Positions 24,001 through 34,949 of a DNA stretch of 64,000 nt are shown here, one piece after another. Each line of letters starts with the position of its first letter. Position 1 is the stretch's first letter. The position numbers were made by a program, and so were the translations under genes. Origin of the DNA: Clavelina lepadiformis (taxonomy: Eukaryota > Chordata > Ascidiacea > Aplousobranchia > Clavelinidae). The notes under the pieces are model-generated. The model was not told the DNA's origin. It saw only the letters and a program-made list of their open reading frames with translations, and searched no databases. The stretch covers positions 2,792,501 through 2,856,500 of the forward strand of contig NC_135241.1 of NCBI RefSeq assembly GCF_947623445.1, in the 5' to 3' direction.

Positions 24001-25662
24001 AAATTGCAGGAAAGTTTTAAAAAATGTTGCCTAATCTGAACCTACTTTTTCCTCTGTCCCTAAATATAAAACCACATTCTCGGGATAAGAACTCTTTTTG
24101 TAGAATTCCTTGAAGTTCTCAATTTCGCACAAACACATTTTGGCATTCAGAAAATGCCTTTTCAACATACACTTCTCAGCAATAAATATTCCATCTATTC
24201 TTTTACACCTAAATATAAAAGTAACTTTACAGAAAGTATGCCGTGTAGTCTGTATTCATTTAAAACAAACAACATTCCTTCACAAAAACAGTTCAAAATA
24301 TTAGGTAAGATAAATTACCACCAATCAAAACAGTTTGAAATGATCATGACTGCATGCATAGGACCAAGAGTGTGCAGGGAAAGCATGGTTAAGTGCAAAA
24401 GTACATACATTTTGTTTTTTGAGCAACTTATGACTTCATAAGCTAGAGCAGGGTAGTCTAAGACTTCCAGCACAAAGCGCCACATTAAGGTTCGAGGAAA
24501 ACGTTGCAGGACGTACAAATAGAGGAAATTCTGGTCTAATGTAGGCAAAGCACTGAGTTTACTGATCTAATCGAACTAATGTTTTGCCGCACGATTAATA
24601 ACGCACTTCTAAATACTTTCTACTTGTTTGCGTCTGCAACAAAGAGCAGAAATCAACGCATGTGTGTGTTGTCACACAATGCTGTGATGTTAGCCATTCA
24701 AAAGAATTGTTACTCCATAATAACCACATTGACTTGCACTTCAATGACATATCTCGGGCTATGGCTAATGCAATGCATTTAAATAAAACATAGTTGTGTT
24801 TTAACAAACTGCTGATTTTGATGTAACTGCACTAGTACCAGTGCAACACTAAAAAATCATGCCAAAAAGTAAAATTCAAATCTCAGTAATTTGAAATTAA
24901 CTTAAAAGTGTTTCTGTGGTTTTTTTCAGAACATTGATTTGCGTTTTTATAATTGAACGCTACTTCGCCGTATAATTCTCAGGTTCCATTTTAGGACACT
25001 TTGAAACTTAAGCCAAGGTTGTCGCAATGTACACAAAAGATAAGAGATACATGTCATCACACCACAGTAAAAACAAACAACTGAAAAATTAAGGCAAATC
25101 AACTGAGATAAAAGCAGTTCAGTTCAGTCTAGCTCAGTGTTTTCGCAGTACCTAAGGCATAACAAGCAAAAGCAGTTATATCTGTATCGTGACCACAACT
25201 TGCAGTAATTTACAACCACTTAGTATGTGCAAGGCGAAATATTTCAGGCTTAATGTGCTATAGCAGTTGGAAACTACCGGTTCTAGGTTCAATGCCATTA
25301 TTTTACTGGTTATTAAGGAAATACTTTTAGATCAAACAAAGTCTAGTATTTTTATCATGTGATGTGAAGGCAGTGGTATGAAAAACAAACAAATCAAAGA
25401 TACAAATTCTTCGAATTAAATGCAGCTCATTCTTTGGGAGCAAAAGCAGTCAATGTATTATATGTACACAACATATACAATAAAAAGATGTCATCATCAA
25501 ATTTGGTCAATACAGACAATGGTAGTCATAACCATAATAAGCAGATGAATCCTAGATAAAAAGCTAAGAAACCTACTTGTAAATGGCAGAGCAATGCGTT
25601 GATTTCATTGGTTCTCCTGGAAAACGTTCAAACAATTGACCACCAGCTTTTTGCTCCGTCAT
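15081..25662 (-). CDS. IRE1/RNase L-type kinase-KEN ribonuclease fused to a TPR-like domain
   Basis: Sixteen exons join in one frame (853 aa): 25662-25577, 24208-24046, 23901-23851, 23234-23135, 22288-22092, 22011-21864, 20921-20776, 20518-20333, 20173-19989, 19838-19768, 19136-19053, 18819-18736, 17216-16992, 16912-16550, 16372-16241, 15421-15081. Residues ~25-295 are a protein kinase: IAEK lysine (41), HRDVKPSN (135-142), DFG (159-161), APE (185-187). The Gly-rich loop is degenerate. Residues ~298-410 are a KEN ribonuclease domain ending in the YPRLLAHLN block. RNMNQH (357-362) aligns with RNKKHH of IRE1 and RNIGEH of RNase L, keeping the R, N and H positions. A Ser/Thr-rich linker (~420-500) leads to TPR-like helices (AECWTTIGLCRRY, NNMGTDYYFNNQPEDAEAF). 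There is no signal peptide or membrane helix, so it is probably cytosolic. RNA cleavage activity is inferred. The start ATG lies 14 nt behind a TTTTAG acceptor. Confidence 0.82.
18110..18545. repeat. Probable MITE with CTCGAGT motifs, in intron 12
   Basis: Inverted ACTCGAGTT and GACTCGAGTCA motifs and repeats of AAGTCAAGTCA occur at both ends of this stretch. Related motifs appear at 55627-55987. A palindromic TTATCCGGATAA cluster lies near 18285-18300. Boundaries and target duplication were not resolved. Confidence 0.4.
19490..19654. mobile_element. Short hAT-type MITE in intron 10
   Basis: The terminal inverted repeats are CAGTGGTTCCCAAC and GTTGGGAACCGCTG, flanked by the perfect 8 bp duplication GTTTAAAC (19482-19489 and 19655-19662). 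At 165 bp it is non-coding and depends on a transposase from elsewhere. Confidence 0.92.
22631..23091. mobile_element. Non-autonomous Tigger/pogo-like element in intron 4
   Basis: The ends are CAGTTAGACCTCGTTAATC and GATTAACGAGGTCTGACTG, with TA on both outer sides. This end sequence and TA duplication match the pogo/Tigger branch of Tc1/mariner elements. No transposase is inside the 461 bp element. Confidence 0.85.
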
Positions 25663-26284
25663 AATTTAGGCTGCTCCTAAAATCATAATAAAACAAAATT
25701 TTTCAACAAAAAGTTTGTTCATTTTTTCCATTTCACCAGTCAAATGCAATTCATAGACCTTGCCAAAGCAGGAACATTATGCAAATTTTTATGGGGTAAA
25801 AGACATTTATAATTAATGCAACAATTAATCACAAAGCACATCACATGAATTATGATAACAATAAAGGTGTGCATTTCGAGTTTAACTTTTTATTTTATTC
25901 TATATCAAGCAATTCTCGAATCAAAAAAACGTAGTGTAAGTTGCACAAAAATCTTCAGTTTATTTTGGTTTACTTTTAGTAATTTAGCAACTTTTAGTAA
26001 TTTAGTAACTTGACAAAACGCTGAAACTTTGCGATTCAAACATTACAAATATTGGCAACAGGCGATCTGTCCGGTAATCCACTAAACCGGGGGGATTCTC
26101 CAAACCGAAAATGTTTACTCTTGATCTATTTACTAAGGGCGCCTATGACAAGAAATCAACAAAATTTGGTTACTGAGAGTTTGATTATTGGGCCCTTTTT
26201 ATGCATAAGGTTTAACCTGCATTTGCTATTCCATACAAGATCAAGACTACTGCCACACAAAATTGAAGGTGTTGCCGTTGGCTT

Positions 26285-26600
26285 TACCAAACTACGTCAA
26301 AGTTGCTGCTCTTGCCTTTTCGTATTAGTTTGAAGAAACAGTCATTGTCATTTTGCACATTATGCCAAAGTTGCTTTCGTTGCCTTTTAAAAAAATATCA
26401 ATGTCTCTTCTCTTTCAAACGGAGTAAAAGTTGCTGCCGATGAGAGTTGCAGTTGCAGGGTAGAATCTGCTGCTCTTGTTCACACAAAGGTCGAAACATC
26501 TGCTGTTTAGCACAAAGTTGCCGCAGTTGTCATTCTGCACGTGGGCAAAGTTGCTGCCACTGATGTTTCACACGTGGGCAAAGTTTCTGCTCTTACCTTT
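26285..26600. repeat. Degenerate short repeats of the CAAAGTTGCTGC type
   Basis: At least six imperfect copies of a motif close to GCAAAGTTGCTGCTCTTG occur at irregular spacing of 20-60 bp. It looks like an old, decayed tandem array. Confidence 0.55.
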
Positions 26601-27313
26601 CTTCATCTAGTCGAGAATTCTTCTGCTTCTGCAAAGTTTTTGAAGAAGCAAGCTAAGTTGTAGTTAGGCAGTTTGTATTTTGTGGCAGCTGGACGCCTAA
26701 CATAAATTTCCAGCAAACTTTTTGCGAAGTTTTGTTTATTAAGCACAAGAACACTTGCACAAGGGCTAGCTTGGTAACTGGGCCTCATCTTTCACCGGGT
26801 CCATCTTCCCCTTTCGAAGGGCATGGTCTCCGGCGTTTGGCTGCAGAGATTTCCGGCTGGTTGGGTCTAAAGTAGAGGTTTTTGATGAGCGACAAGAGAG
26901 TGTGGGAGATAAGAGAGAGACGTTACGTGTGCAGCTCGTTCAGTCTCACCATCTGTAGCGATTGGACTCGCAAGTCACTCGATAATATCCAAAGAGATGT
27001 GGCAGCAAAAAAAATCACAAAGAAAATTTGAACAATGTTAATATTTAACGAAGTGCGACAAGTGAACATGACTGGGTTCATCTATTTAATCCATAATGAT
27101 TGTCCAAATTTCAATAAAAATTGATGAAAACTTATTCAGCTCTAAAAAATTTTTGATTGGGTGTTTTAGATAAACCTGTGGTTATTTACAAGTTTTAGCC
27201 TAGATATGCGCTGGAGAAAGATTGAATAGGTGTACGCTTGGTTATCCGTTGCACACCTGCACAAACGCATTTGTACACCCAAGATCTTTGCAAAATCAGC
27301 CATGAAATACAGA

Positions 27314-27366
27314 CCGGTGACTAGCGATTGGGCCCGTATGCTGGAGGTTTAGGTTCGAATCCTGTC
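27314..27366 (+). other. tRNA-like sequence (possible SINE head)
   Basis: GGTTCGAATCC is an exact RNA polymerase III B-box, and TGACTAGCGATTGG about 36 nt before it resembles an A-box. The spacing is shorter than in a true tRNA and no cloverleaf can be closed. It is best read as a tRNA-derived SINE fragment. Confidence 0.3.
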
Positions 27367-29362
27367 CAATGATACACTATTTTGTTGTGTTCAAATTTAT
27401 TTTGACCAGATTTATTCATGAGAGGTGACAGTTTGTGTCGGAGTGTTTAGTTTTAAGTTACAGGTTAACATTCACTATGTGAGAATTAATATGTCATTTT
27501 AAGCTGAAAATTAATATACAGTGCTATTCAAGAACTAGCCAAATTTACAGCATTCACATTTTCCTACTTGGCAAACGGCAGCCGGTAAAATAAGTGTATA
27601 CTTCACTAAAGATTCTGAACAAATGATGTCCTAAAGATGCAAAAATGTTTCTGTCAAAAATGTTTTGTTTGCAAAAAAGAGAGTGTTTGAGAAAATAGAA
27701 AAAAACAACCTCAAAATTTAAAAAACTTTAAATCAAATAGTTTATTTACTGTCTTCTTTTCTTTTTCCTCTCTATTCCTTTTTCTTTATAATCCTAAACC
27801 GATGTTGGTCAATGTTTTGTGCAATGGTACAATCCTTTACTTTCACACAACCTTATAACCCAGTGTCCTCTTAGCTTAAAGTTTAATACAGTTTATGCTA
27901 TTTTTAAAATCTCGAAACTTAGTAAGTAAACTGAGAAAATAGTGATAGTAACAGTAGATTATAAAGACCCAGATACATTTATGGCCTTTTTTGATACGTC
28001 ATAATCAATGTAAACAATTACTTTCTTATACCAAGTAAAATAAGGGGCGGTAGCTGATAAATACCCATCAACAATATTTTAAACTTTCATCGTAAGCTCT
28101 AACTAAATGTGCAAGTATTTAATGTTTGCACAGTCAAACAATTTAGAATACGAAAAGTGCTCACATATGGAGTTCTTTTTAAAAAATAGCTATAACTCTG
28201 GAGCACAACATACATATCATTATTTTCAATTAGCGGCTTGCTTAATAAGTTATCTACTAACTTATCACTATCTATACGTTATTTTCGATTCCATTCAAAA
28301 ACATTTAAATAATTCAACATTTTTACATCTATAAAATTTCGGGAATAAAACATTGTGTTGAGATAGGCCTGCATGAAAACGTCTCAAATGATACTGTGTT
28401 TATTTGGTGTAATTTTATTAACCTTTGTCAGACTGCAAGGGTACATTTGTAACCTTTCCAATTTTAAATTAAGAAAGTAATTTTTCTAGAAACCTGAGAG
28501 ACCTGAAATTTCCTGACATCTCTACATTTTTGTATTATATTATACTAAATTTCGACAAAAAATATTTTCTTTTTACCGAGATAGAGGATCGAGTTGTTTT
28601 TACACTCTTAAGAGGCGGCATGGGTACAATTGTACCCTTACACATTTTGTATCGAAATGATGCCAGAATAAATAACACAAAGACAATTTATCGAATGTTG
28701 AGTGAAACAGATTACAGAAATGATTTATTTGATACAGAAATATGTAAGAAAACTTAATGCAGGTGGTTTTAGTCCGTTTTACAATTAATACACTGTGTTT
28801 TTTGTCACTGAGTGCTCGTCGCAAACAGGCTGAACGCAAGCCAAGGAGATTTTCCTGGTCTGATGTCGTTTTCGTTTCTGGCGTCTGCAGACATAGCAGC
28901 TGCCAACAACACTACGTAACAAAATTTAAAAAAATTTTTGTTTGGCTACATTTATTAAGTGTGTCTGTATGATTTTCAAGCGCTGATTCCAAAAATGCTA
29001 TCAGTTTTTTTCTATCATCGATCGTTTTCAAGATACAATGATTTCCGTTTTTTGTGATTTTCCATTAACTGTAGGTATTTTATGCGGTTATGATCTGTGT
29101 CTGTCAGCATTATTATGTTGTAAATGGGCGTCCTATTTACTTGAGCAAGTGAATGGGAGTGGGAGTGTAAAATGCAGACGAATGTGCTTTTATTTCTTAT
29201 CTCAGTTTTCATTTTATCACAGCCTGTTAAATTCAGTATAGTCTCATTAGAAAGTTGCGTTTACTGTTTACAGAGAGAAGTATGCCATATGATTACATTT
29301 TGTAGAGTTAAGTCTTGTGTAAATCTTAGATTCAGTTCATCTATTAAATAGTAGAAATCAAA

Positions 29363-30280
29363 ATGTCTAGTAGACAGTGCAAAAATTTAAGTAAGAGTAC
29401 TGCCTACAGGAATAGGCACTTGGAGTTTTCTGTCTACTTTGACGTTTTTGAAGACCTTAGCTATTGCAAAGATGTAGAAGGCCTGTTTGGTGCTGTTGGA
29501 ATAGATCATGATCCTACTCAGTGGCGGCGTTTCATTGACAGTTCTACCAAAAGTCTTAAAGCAGTGTTACTTCACAATGGCAACATATACCCCTCAATTC
29601 CACTTGCTTATTCCTTACAGATGAAAGAAGATCATGAAAACGTCAAGCAACTACTCATTAAAATCAATTACACTCAGTTTGAGTGGTATGTTTGTGGTGA
29701 CTTTAAAATGTTGGGAATTTTGCTTGGTCTGCAGGGTGGTTACACAAAATACTCTTGCTTTCTCTGCTTGTGGAATAGTAGAGCTGATGGTGAGCACTAT
29801 GAGAAAATTTATTGGCCGACACTGGAAAAATTAAACCCAGGAATGTACAACGTTATTAGGGAACCTCTTGTAAGCCGGGAAATAGTTTTACTGCCTCCAC
29901 TTCATATCAAATTAGGTCTGGTAAAACAGTTTGTCAAAGCTTTGGATTTTCAAGGACAAGTTTTTCAAGAAATCCGTTCAGTGTTTCCCAGACTATCACT
30001 TGCCAAAATAAAAGGAGGAATATTTGTTGGTCCTCAGATAAACACAATGTTAAAGTGTAAAAGCTTGGATTTTTTATGTTCGCATCTGGATTTTTTTCAA
30101 GAAAATCTAGGTGACTTCAGTGAGGAACATGGTGAGAGATTTCATCAGGATATTGAGCCAATGGAAAAACGATATAAAGACCGCTGGGATAGTGTAATGA
30201 TGGGAAACTACATTTGGTCTTTAGTAAGGCAAGACAGGAGTAGTCATAAAAGAAAAGCTCGCTCAAAAGTACATTTTTGA
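29363..30280 (+). CDS. Shortened copy of the uncharacterised transposon-associated protein
   Basis: The 305-aa ORF aligns with the C-terminal two thirds of the 561-aa protein encoded at 4846-6531. Shared blocks include RFIDSSTKSLKAVLLHNGN, CGDFKMLGILLGLQGGYTKY and EEHGERFHQDI. The Cys-rich N-terminus is absent. About 55 residues between LKCKSLD and the HSHLDFF block are missing without breaking the frame. The core is otherwise uninterrupted. It lies inside a piggyBac element, so it either inserted there or was captured. It is probably non-functional, but a retained core activity cannot be excluded. Confidence 0.65.
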   Translation: MSSRQCKNLSKSTAYRNRHLEFSVYFDVFEDLSYCKDVEGLFGAVGIDHDPTQWRRFIDSSTKSLKAVLLHNGNIYPSIPLAYSLQMKEDHENVKQLLIKINYTQFEWYVCGDFKMLGILLGLQGGYTKYSCFLCLWNSRADGEHYEKIYWPTLEKLNPGMYNVIREPLVSREIVLLPPLHIKLGLVKQFVKALDFQGQVFQEIRSVFPRLSLAKIKGGIFVGPQINTMLKCKSLDFLCSHLDFFQENLGDFSEEHGERFHQDIEPMEKRYKDRWDSVMMGNYIWSLVRQDRSSHKRKARSKVHF

Positions 30281-30442
30281 ACGACTCTTACTGTTTGACA
30301 AAAATATGTTACATTTATCTTCAAGCCTTCCTCAATAACGTTTTTAAACTGGTTTTTGCGTTTAATAAACCAAACAGAACCTTGATGTGGAGTTAAAGTC
30401 TACTGCAAGAGTAGAACACGATTTGCTGTACTTACAGCTATA

Positions 30443-31206
30443 TCAAAGTTTGAATATCTCGAAAAGTAACGATGGTACGAAAAAACTAACTGGATTTTTT
30501 AACTCAGCACCCAAAAATACATAAAGGGGCATTAAAAAAAGTAGCCAAACAAAAATTGTGTTACGTAGTGCAATCGGTGTAGCTCCACCACTTCCATGGG
30601 GTTCTTTGGAATTAGTTGCTGTCCCTTCTGGCGGTGTTGCAGTGTGCCATCCTAGAACCTTTTCCACCGCAGCTTGAAGGAAACGGTTTCTCATCACCAT
30701 CCGGTCGGTAGAGCGAGCTTCCACTGAAGGCATACATAGCTGTTTCATACATAGCATACAGAATCTTTCTCTGTTGGTATTTTTTCTTGATTTCTGGGTT
30801 GTGTTCCCTGTAGATGATTAACGACGCTAAGCCAGTGAAGTCGATCATAAAAACGCCAATGGCCAACGCAATGTCCGTCGTTTACACTTTACTCACCCAG
30901 CATTTTGTCCAACCCACCTTTGGTTTTGTTATAATACTTCATTATCTCTGGTTTGCTTGATTGTGTCGCTTCGACTTTTCCAGTCATGTTCATGGATGAT
31001 AGAAGAGCACAACCGATTTTTTTTTTCTTTGGCGCATATGAACCGCCCGTTGCATCTTGATGGTAGACGAAATTGGTCGAGTAAACAGCCCTTTCCTTCG
31101 CAGGTTGCATGTTGCTAGGCAAAAACCTATTGGTTTTTCTGACTGTTCCAACTAAAGTCGTGTCCCATGTGTCCCATATGTCCTCGATATGGAAACAATT
31201 GTTCAT
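30443..31206 (-). pseudogene. Decayed piggyBac transposase, C-terminal half
   Basis: Successive minus-strand segments in different frames show TLVGTVRKTNRFLP, a KKKIGCALLSSMN stretch, YYNKTKGGLDKM and IGVFMIDFTGLASLIIY. These blocks occur in this order in piggyBac (DDE_Tnp_1_7) transposases. The NKTKGG(V/L)D block contains the last catalytic Asp. At least two frame changes separate the segments, and the N-terminal catalytic part is not recognisable, so the gene is dead. Its position inside TTAA-flanked ends fits its identity. Confidence 0.8.
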
Positions 31207-31814
31207 CTATGGTGTTGCATTCATGTGGTTTGTAAGCTCTGTCCAAATTTTTATTCAGCATAGGCCAAATATCTCATATTGGTGCAATTTAATCTTTTTG
31301 CACATGCTCTACACGGGTATTTTTGTTGTCAAATCTAATAAATCTGAGCAACATCTTGAAACGGTCTCGAGGCATAGCTGCACGTACAAGAGGCAAAGCA
31401 TGTACTTTCCACATATCTTCCAGATTATCTTTGGTGTTTCTGTGCACAACAACAACAATAAGGATGCCAATAAATTCTAATGAATCTATGCTAAAGCTCG
31501 ACTGAGTGAAATGCCATGCAACAACACCGGAAATTTATAGGAGTTGAGTACAGGGGCATAATGAGCTGTTTGTCTGAATATAATCAAAGTCACAGAGATA
31601 ACATATCCTATAGCGTTGTCCAATGTCTACGTGGCCTGAAAACACGTGTGATATTTCCGAAGAGCACAATATTTAAATGTTCGGACCAATAAATACGGCA
31701 CACCGTACAAAAAGTAAGACTAACTTGGGCATTTCAATATAAAATGTATGTGGGTACAATTGTACCCATACCGCCTGAAAGCGGTGTAATATTAGGCAGT
31801 CTGACAAAGGTTAA

Positions 31815-32313
31815 GTGTAATTTCCGATGTATGATACAATAGCAAGGTGGTGCTTGCATAATAATCATAATCGATTACTATCTTATAGACAAAACTACGG
31901 GAGACAGCTGATAAACACTTATCCTCCGCTTCTAAAGCTAAGTTTTAACTGCATATGTTGGTGTTTACAGTAGTCAAAAGAGTATATACATTTTAGAGTA
32001 TTTACATGGTGTTTCTTAAATCATTTCTGGGATATCGTTATGATAACACAATTTGCGTGATAATTTGCTAAACAAACTAGAACAGAATCTGACTGGAAAG
32101 TATGGCAAATGCGTGATCAATCATGCAAAGACACAAGTTCTGGTGTTACGACGAGCATTGAAGCTTCAATTTTTTGTTTATATTATTCTTGCTGTTTAAA
32201 CACGTTGATTTGCTTTCTTTGTTTGTTATACATCGGCCTGATGTCAAAATGTTTGGCGTGCAACTTTATGATTCTCTTGTGTACAGACCACAGTTATCAC
32301 AAGGAATTGTAGA
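31815..32313. other. Intergenic sequence, nothing recognised
   Basis: AT-rich sequence between the piggyBac element and a small MITE, with no recognisable coding region. Confidence 0.4.
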
Positions 32314-32448
32314 GTCTAGTGCAAAATCGCATAACCATGGTTGTGCACACAAAAGCACACAACCATCACATGCATGTGATGCATTTTCATACTAAATTAT
32401 TGTTACTAAAATTGTGACATCATTTAGTTGTGCACTTTTGCACTAGAC
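32314..32448. mobile_element. Small MITE with GTCTAGTGCAAAA ends
   Basis: The ends GTCTAGTGCAAAA and TTTTGCACTAGAC are exact inverses. The interior has several TTGTGCAC, CACAACC and TGATGCAT motifs. A relative with the same ends and motifs is at 56433-56534. No target duplication is clear here. Confidence 0.65.
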
Positions 32449-34461
32449 CTAGTTAGTGGTCTACATTATACAGAGCAAATATCAATTAAAAAATATACAA
32501 AATGTTTATTACACAAGCATAGAATATAAGGCAAAACAGCAAACTTTTCCCAAACCAACGCAACACTAAAAACACATTGCCTATACCCATAAGTTCACAA
32601 CAGTCTTTAAATCATTAATCAGAACAAACCATAAGAATACCCTTAGACCGGTTATTAATCAGACCCTCCTAGTATATTACCTAGTACACCCAAGCTCCAA
32701 CAAACAACGCCGTTTCCAGAATGTGCTTGAGATACAAGACAATACTAGGCCTTGCAGGCTACAGCGATGCAACTAAACCTCAAATCTGGCGGCCAACTCA
32801 GCCCAGCATAGCAGATGACCCAAAACGACAAAGCGTCAGAAGCCAGTTGCTATTTTTAAGGCGCCAAATCAAGTTTACTGGCACAGGGGATGCAATAAAA
32901 ATAATAAAATCTTAAAATATTAATAAAATATTATTAAAATATTAAAATAAAATGTTACCGTTTTAAAGTAATAGCATGCGAGCGGCAAGCGTGTCTCTTA
33001 CCCTATACAGTTATACACCAACATAACAAAATATATTTTTAATCATCATGCAGAAGGTGAAGGAGAGAGTTCCTCTGTCGTGCCGGATTTGTTCCAGAAA
33101 ACTTAACATTTTCGAAGGACCCCGAAATCTAGCTACAAGCTCCGCATTTGATTAATGTATCCCTTGGTTATTAGGCCTACTATAATATCAATACGTAATC
33201 AAGTTATAAACGGCCAAAGACATCGCTAGTACCAGGCATCAGCTAATGCGTTGGGTCCAGCGCTTGCTTGGGTTGGCCCTGGCTGAAAAGCGATATATGA
33301 CTTGAGATGGGCAATGATGAGACACTGTGCTAATTGTCATAATTAACCCTTATTCCTACAGAATTCTCGTGCAGATCTGATGATATTATAATGTTATTAA
33401 TGTTTTATTTCGTGTGTTTAACAACAGCGCTGTGTTATATTTTGGTCGTAGTTAGTATACGCGACACATTATTACTTCCGAATTACGTCATTTGTACTAC
33501 AGCGCTCAACACGCTAGTTCTCAATCGTTCAGTCGAGTATTAGCAGTCTACCGAATGCAACTCTATGAAAACAGTAAACTTTTTGTTGACAATCAATAAT
33601 TATATACCAATATCGAAGACATTGACAGTTTGGTTCTGGTACTGTGATGCTCAACTAGGCTATCAGCGGTTAATGAACGCGCTATCAATTGAGTCAGACT
33701 AACGAACAATCAACTAACAAGAACAAGCTTAGTTGGCCGTAGTCTGTAGCCACCCAAAAGATTTCATCGTCCGCCACATATTATTGAGTTAAACTCAAGT
33801 AGCATACAGCTTACTGTTCAGTAGGTCACTGGATAAAAGTCTCTCTATAGGCTTGGTCGACACAAAAAATGCTCGCCAACAGATTTTACGTTTAAGTTAC
33901 ATTTATTAAACATTATACAACACTCTCTTGCGAGTAGTTACTGCATTAACCTAACACGACACTAGTTCCTAACATTCTCAACGACAAACAATTGCATGTA
34001 AATCTAAATCGTTACAGTTGTATGCAATTTGTGGGTAAAAGTCCACCAATTTAATAACTATATACCTTAACTTCAATAAACCAATTGGTAGAAGCTAAGT
34101 ACTTTGGAAAAAACTTGGATATGGTTTTGGATGATAACTCACAAAAGCCTAACCTGCTGCTGTAAATTGGTAACTACATTTCAAAAAGCTAACGCGCAAA
34201 GCCTAAAAGTAGCGGAAGTGCTAACGCTTTACAGTGCTTAGTAAGGAACTGAGGTTGCACTCATTGTCGTAATAAAGGCTTCAAGCTGGTTAAATATTAA
34301 CGAAGTTTCGTGATGGATAAACAGCACGCATATTAAAATCTCTCTAAACTGTTTAGGTATAAGAATAAACTTTCAGTTAAACTACTTGAGACTTTACTTA
34401 GAATTCAAATAAACTAAATTTCCTTTAAATTTCAAACACATTTCTTTACAACTATGAGGAT
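32449..34461. other. Intergenic sequence, nothing recognised
   Basis: Two kilobases without a recognisable gene, RNA or repeat. A short run of AATATTAAAATA-type tandem repeats lies around 32900-32955. Confidence 0.45.
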
Positions 34462-34949
34462 CCCAGATAGCACGTCGCTCGAGGGCCGACGTCGAGCCGT
34501 TAGCTTGCTTTTGGCGGCCCACAAACGATAATCGCTGAAAGGCCAACTTCTTTTTGTCCAGCGGGCCTAGGTCGGGTAGGGAGCAACAAAATCTTTGTCG
34601 GACCTCGGTCGGCGCGTTAGCTACGATCTCCTACGAGCCGACTTTGGGCCTACCAACAATCACTAACACACAGGGTTTTTATGCAGTTCAGCAAAAAGTT
34701 TATTTTTTCAAATGTGAAAGTTCCCTTACCAGCAAACACAATATTTTATTATAATCACTATCATCATCCGCTATCATCACTTGTAGAAGATGAGTCGAAA
34801 TTCATGAAATACAATTGTCTGCGCGTGGCTTCATCTTTCCGCTCTTTATCTAAAACATTTTTGTAATGAAATATATTGCATAATGTTTGTTTACTATCTA
34901 CAAAATTAAAAATGCAAAGTAAAACGTTCTGCAATACATGATATGAACA

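Larger units (their letters stand above)
25663..28421. other. Upstream flank of the kinase-KEN-TPR gene, no gene recognised
   Basis: Apart from the two items listed below, this stretch shows only short meaningless ORFs and AT-rich sequence. The acceptor-like TTATGATTTTAG lies immediately upstream of the first ATG. The promoter itself was not identified. Confidence 0.45.
28422..31810. mobile_element. piggyBac element with a nested foreign ORF
   Basis: The ends are CCTTTGTCAGACTGC and its inverse, with TTAA exactly at both outer borders (28418-28421 and 31811-31814), the hallmark of piggyBac. A second inverted pair, built on GGGTACAATTGTACCC next to GGCGG/CCGCC, lies ~200 bp inside the left end and ~50 bp inside the right end. 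A decayed piggyBac transposase is on the minus strand in the right half (30443-31206). The left half holds a plus-strand ORF of an unrelated transposon family (29363-30280). Confidence 0.9.

Noticed and set aside
24455..24810. A further hAT-like remnant in intron 1-2 of the kinase gene
   Set aside because: CAGGGTAGTC resembles a hAT end, but no matching right end or target duplication was found.
27314..27366. A functional tRNA gene
   Set aside because: The B-box is perfect, but the A-to-B distance is too short and no acceptor stem or anticodon arm can be drawn.
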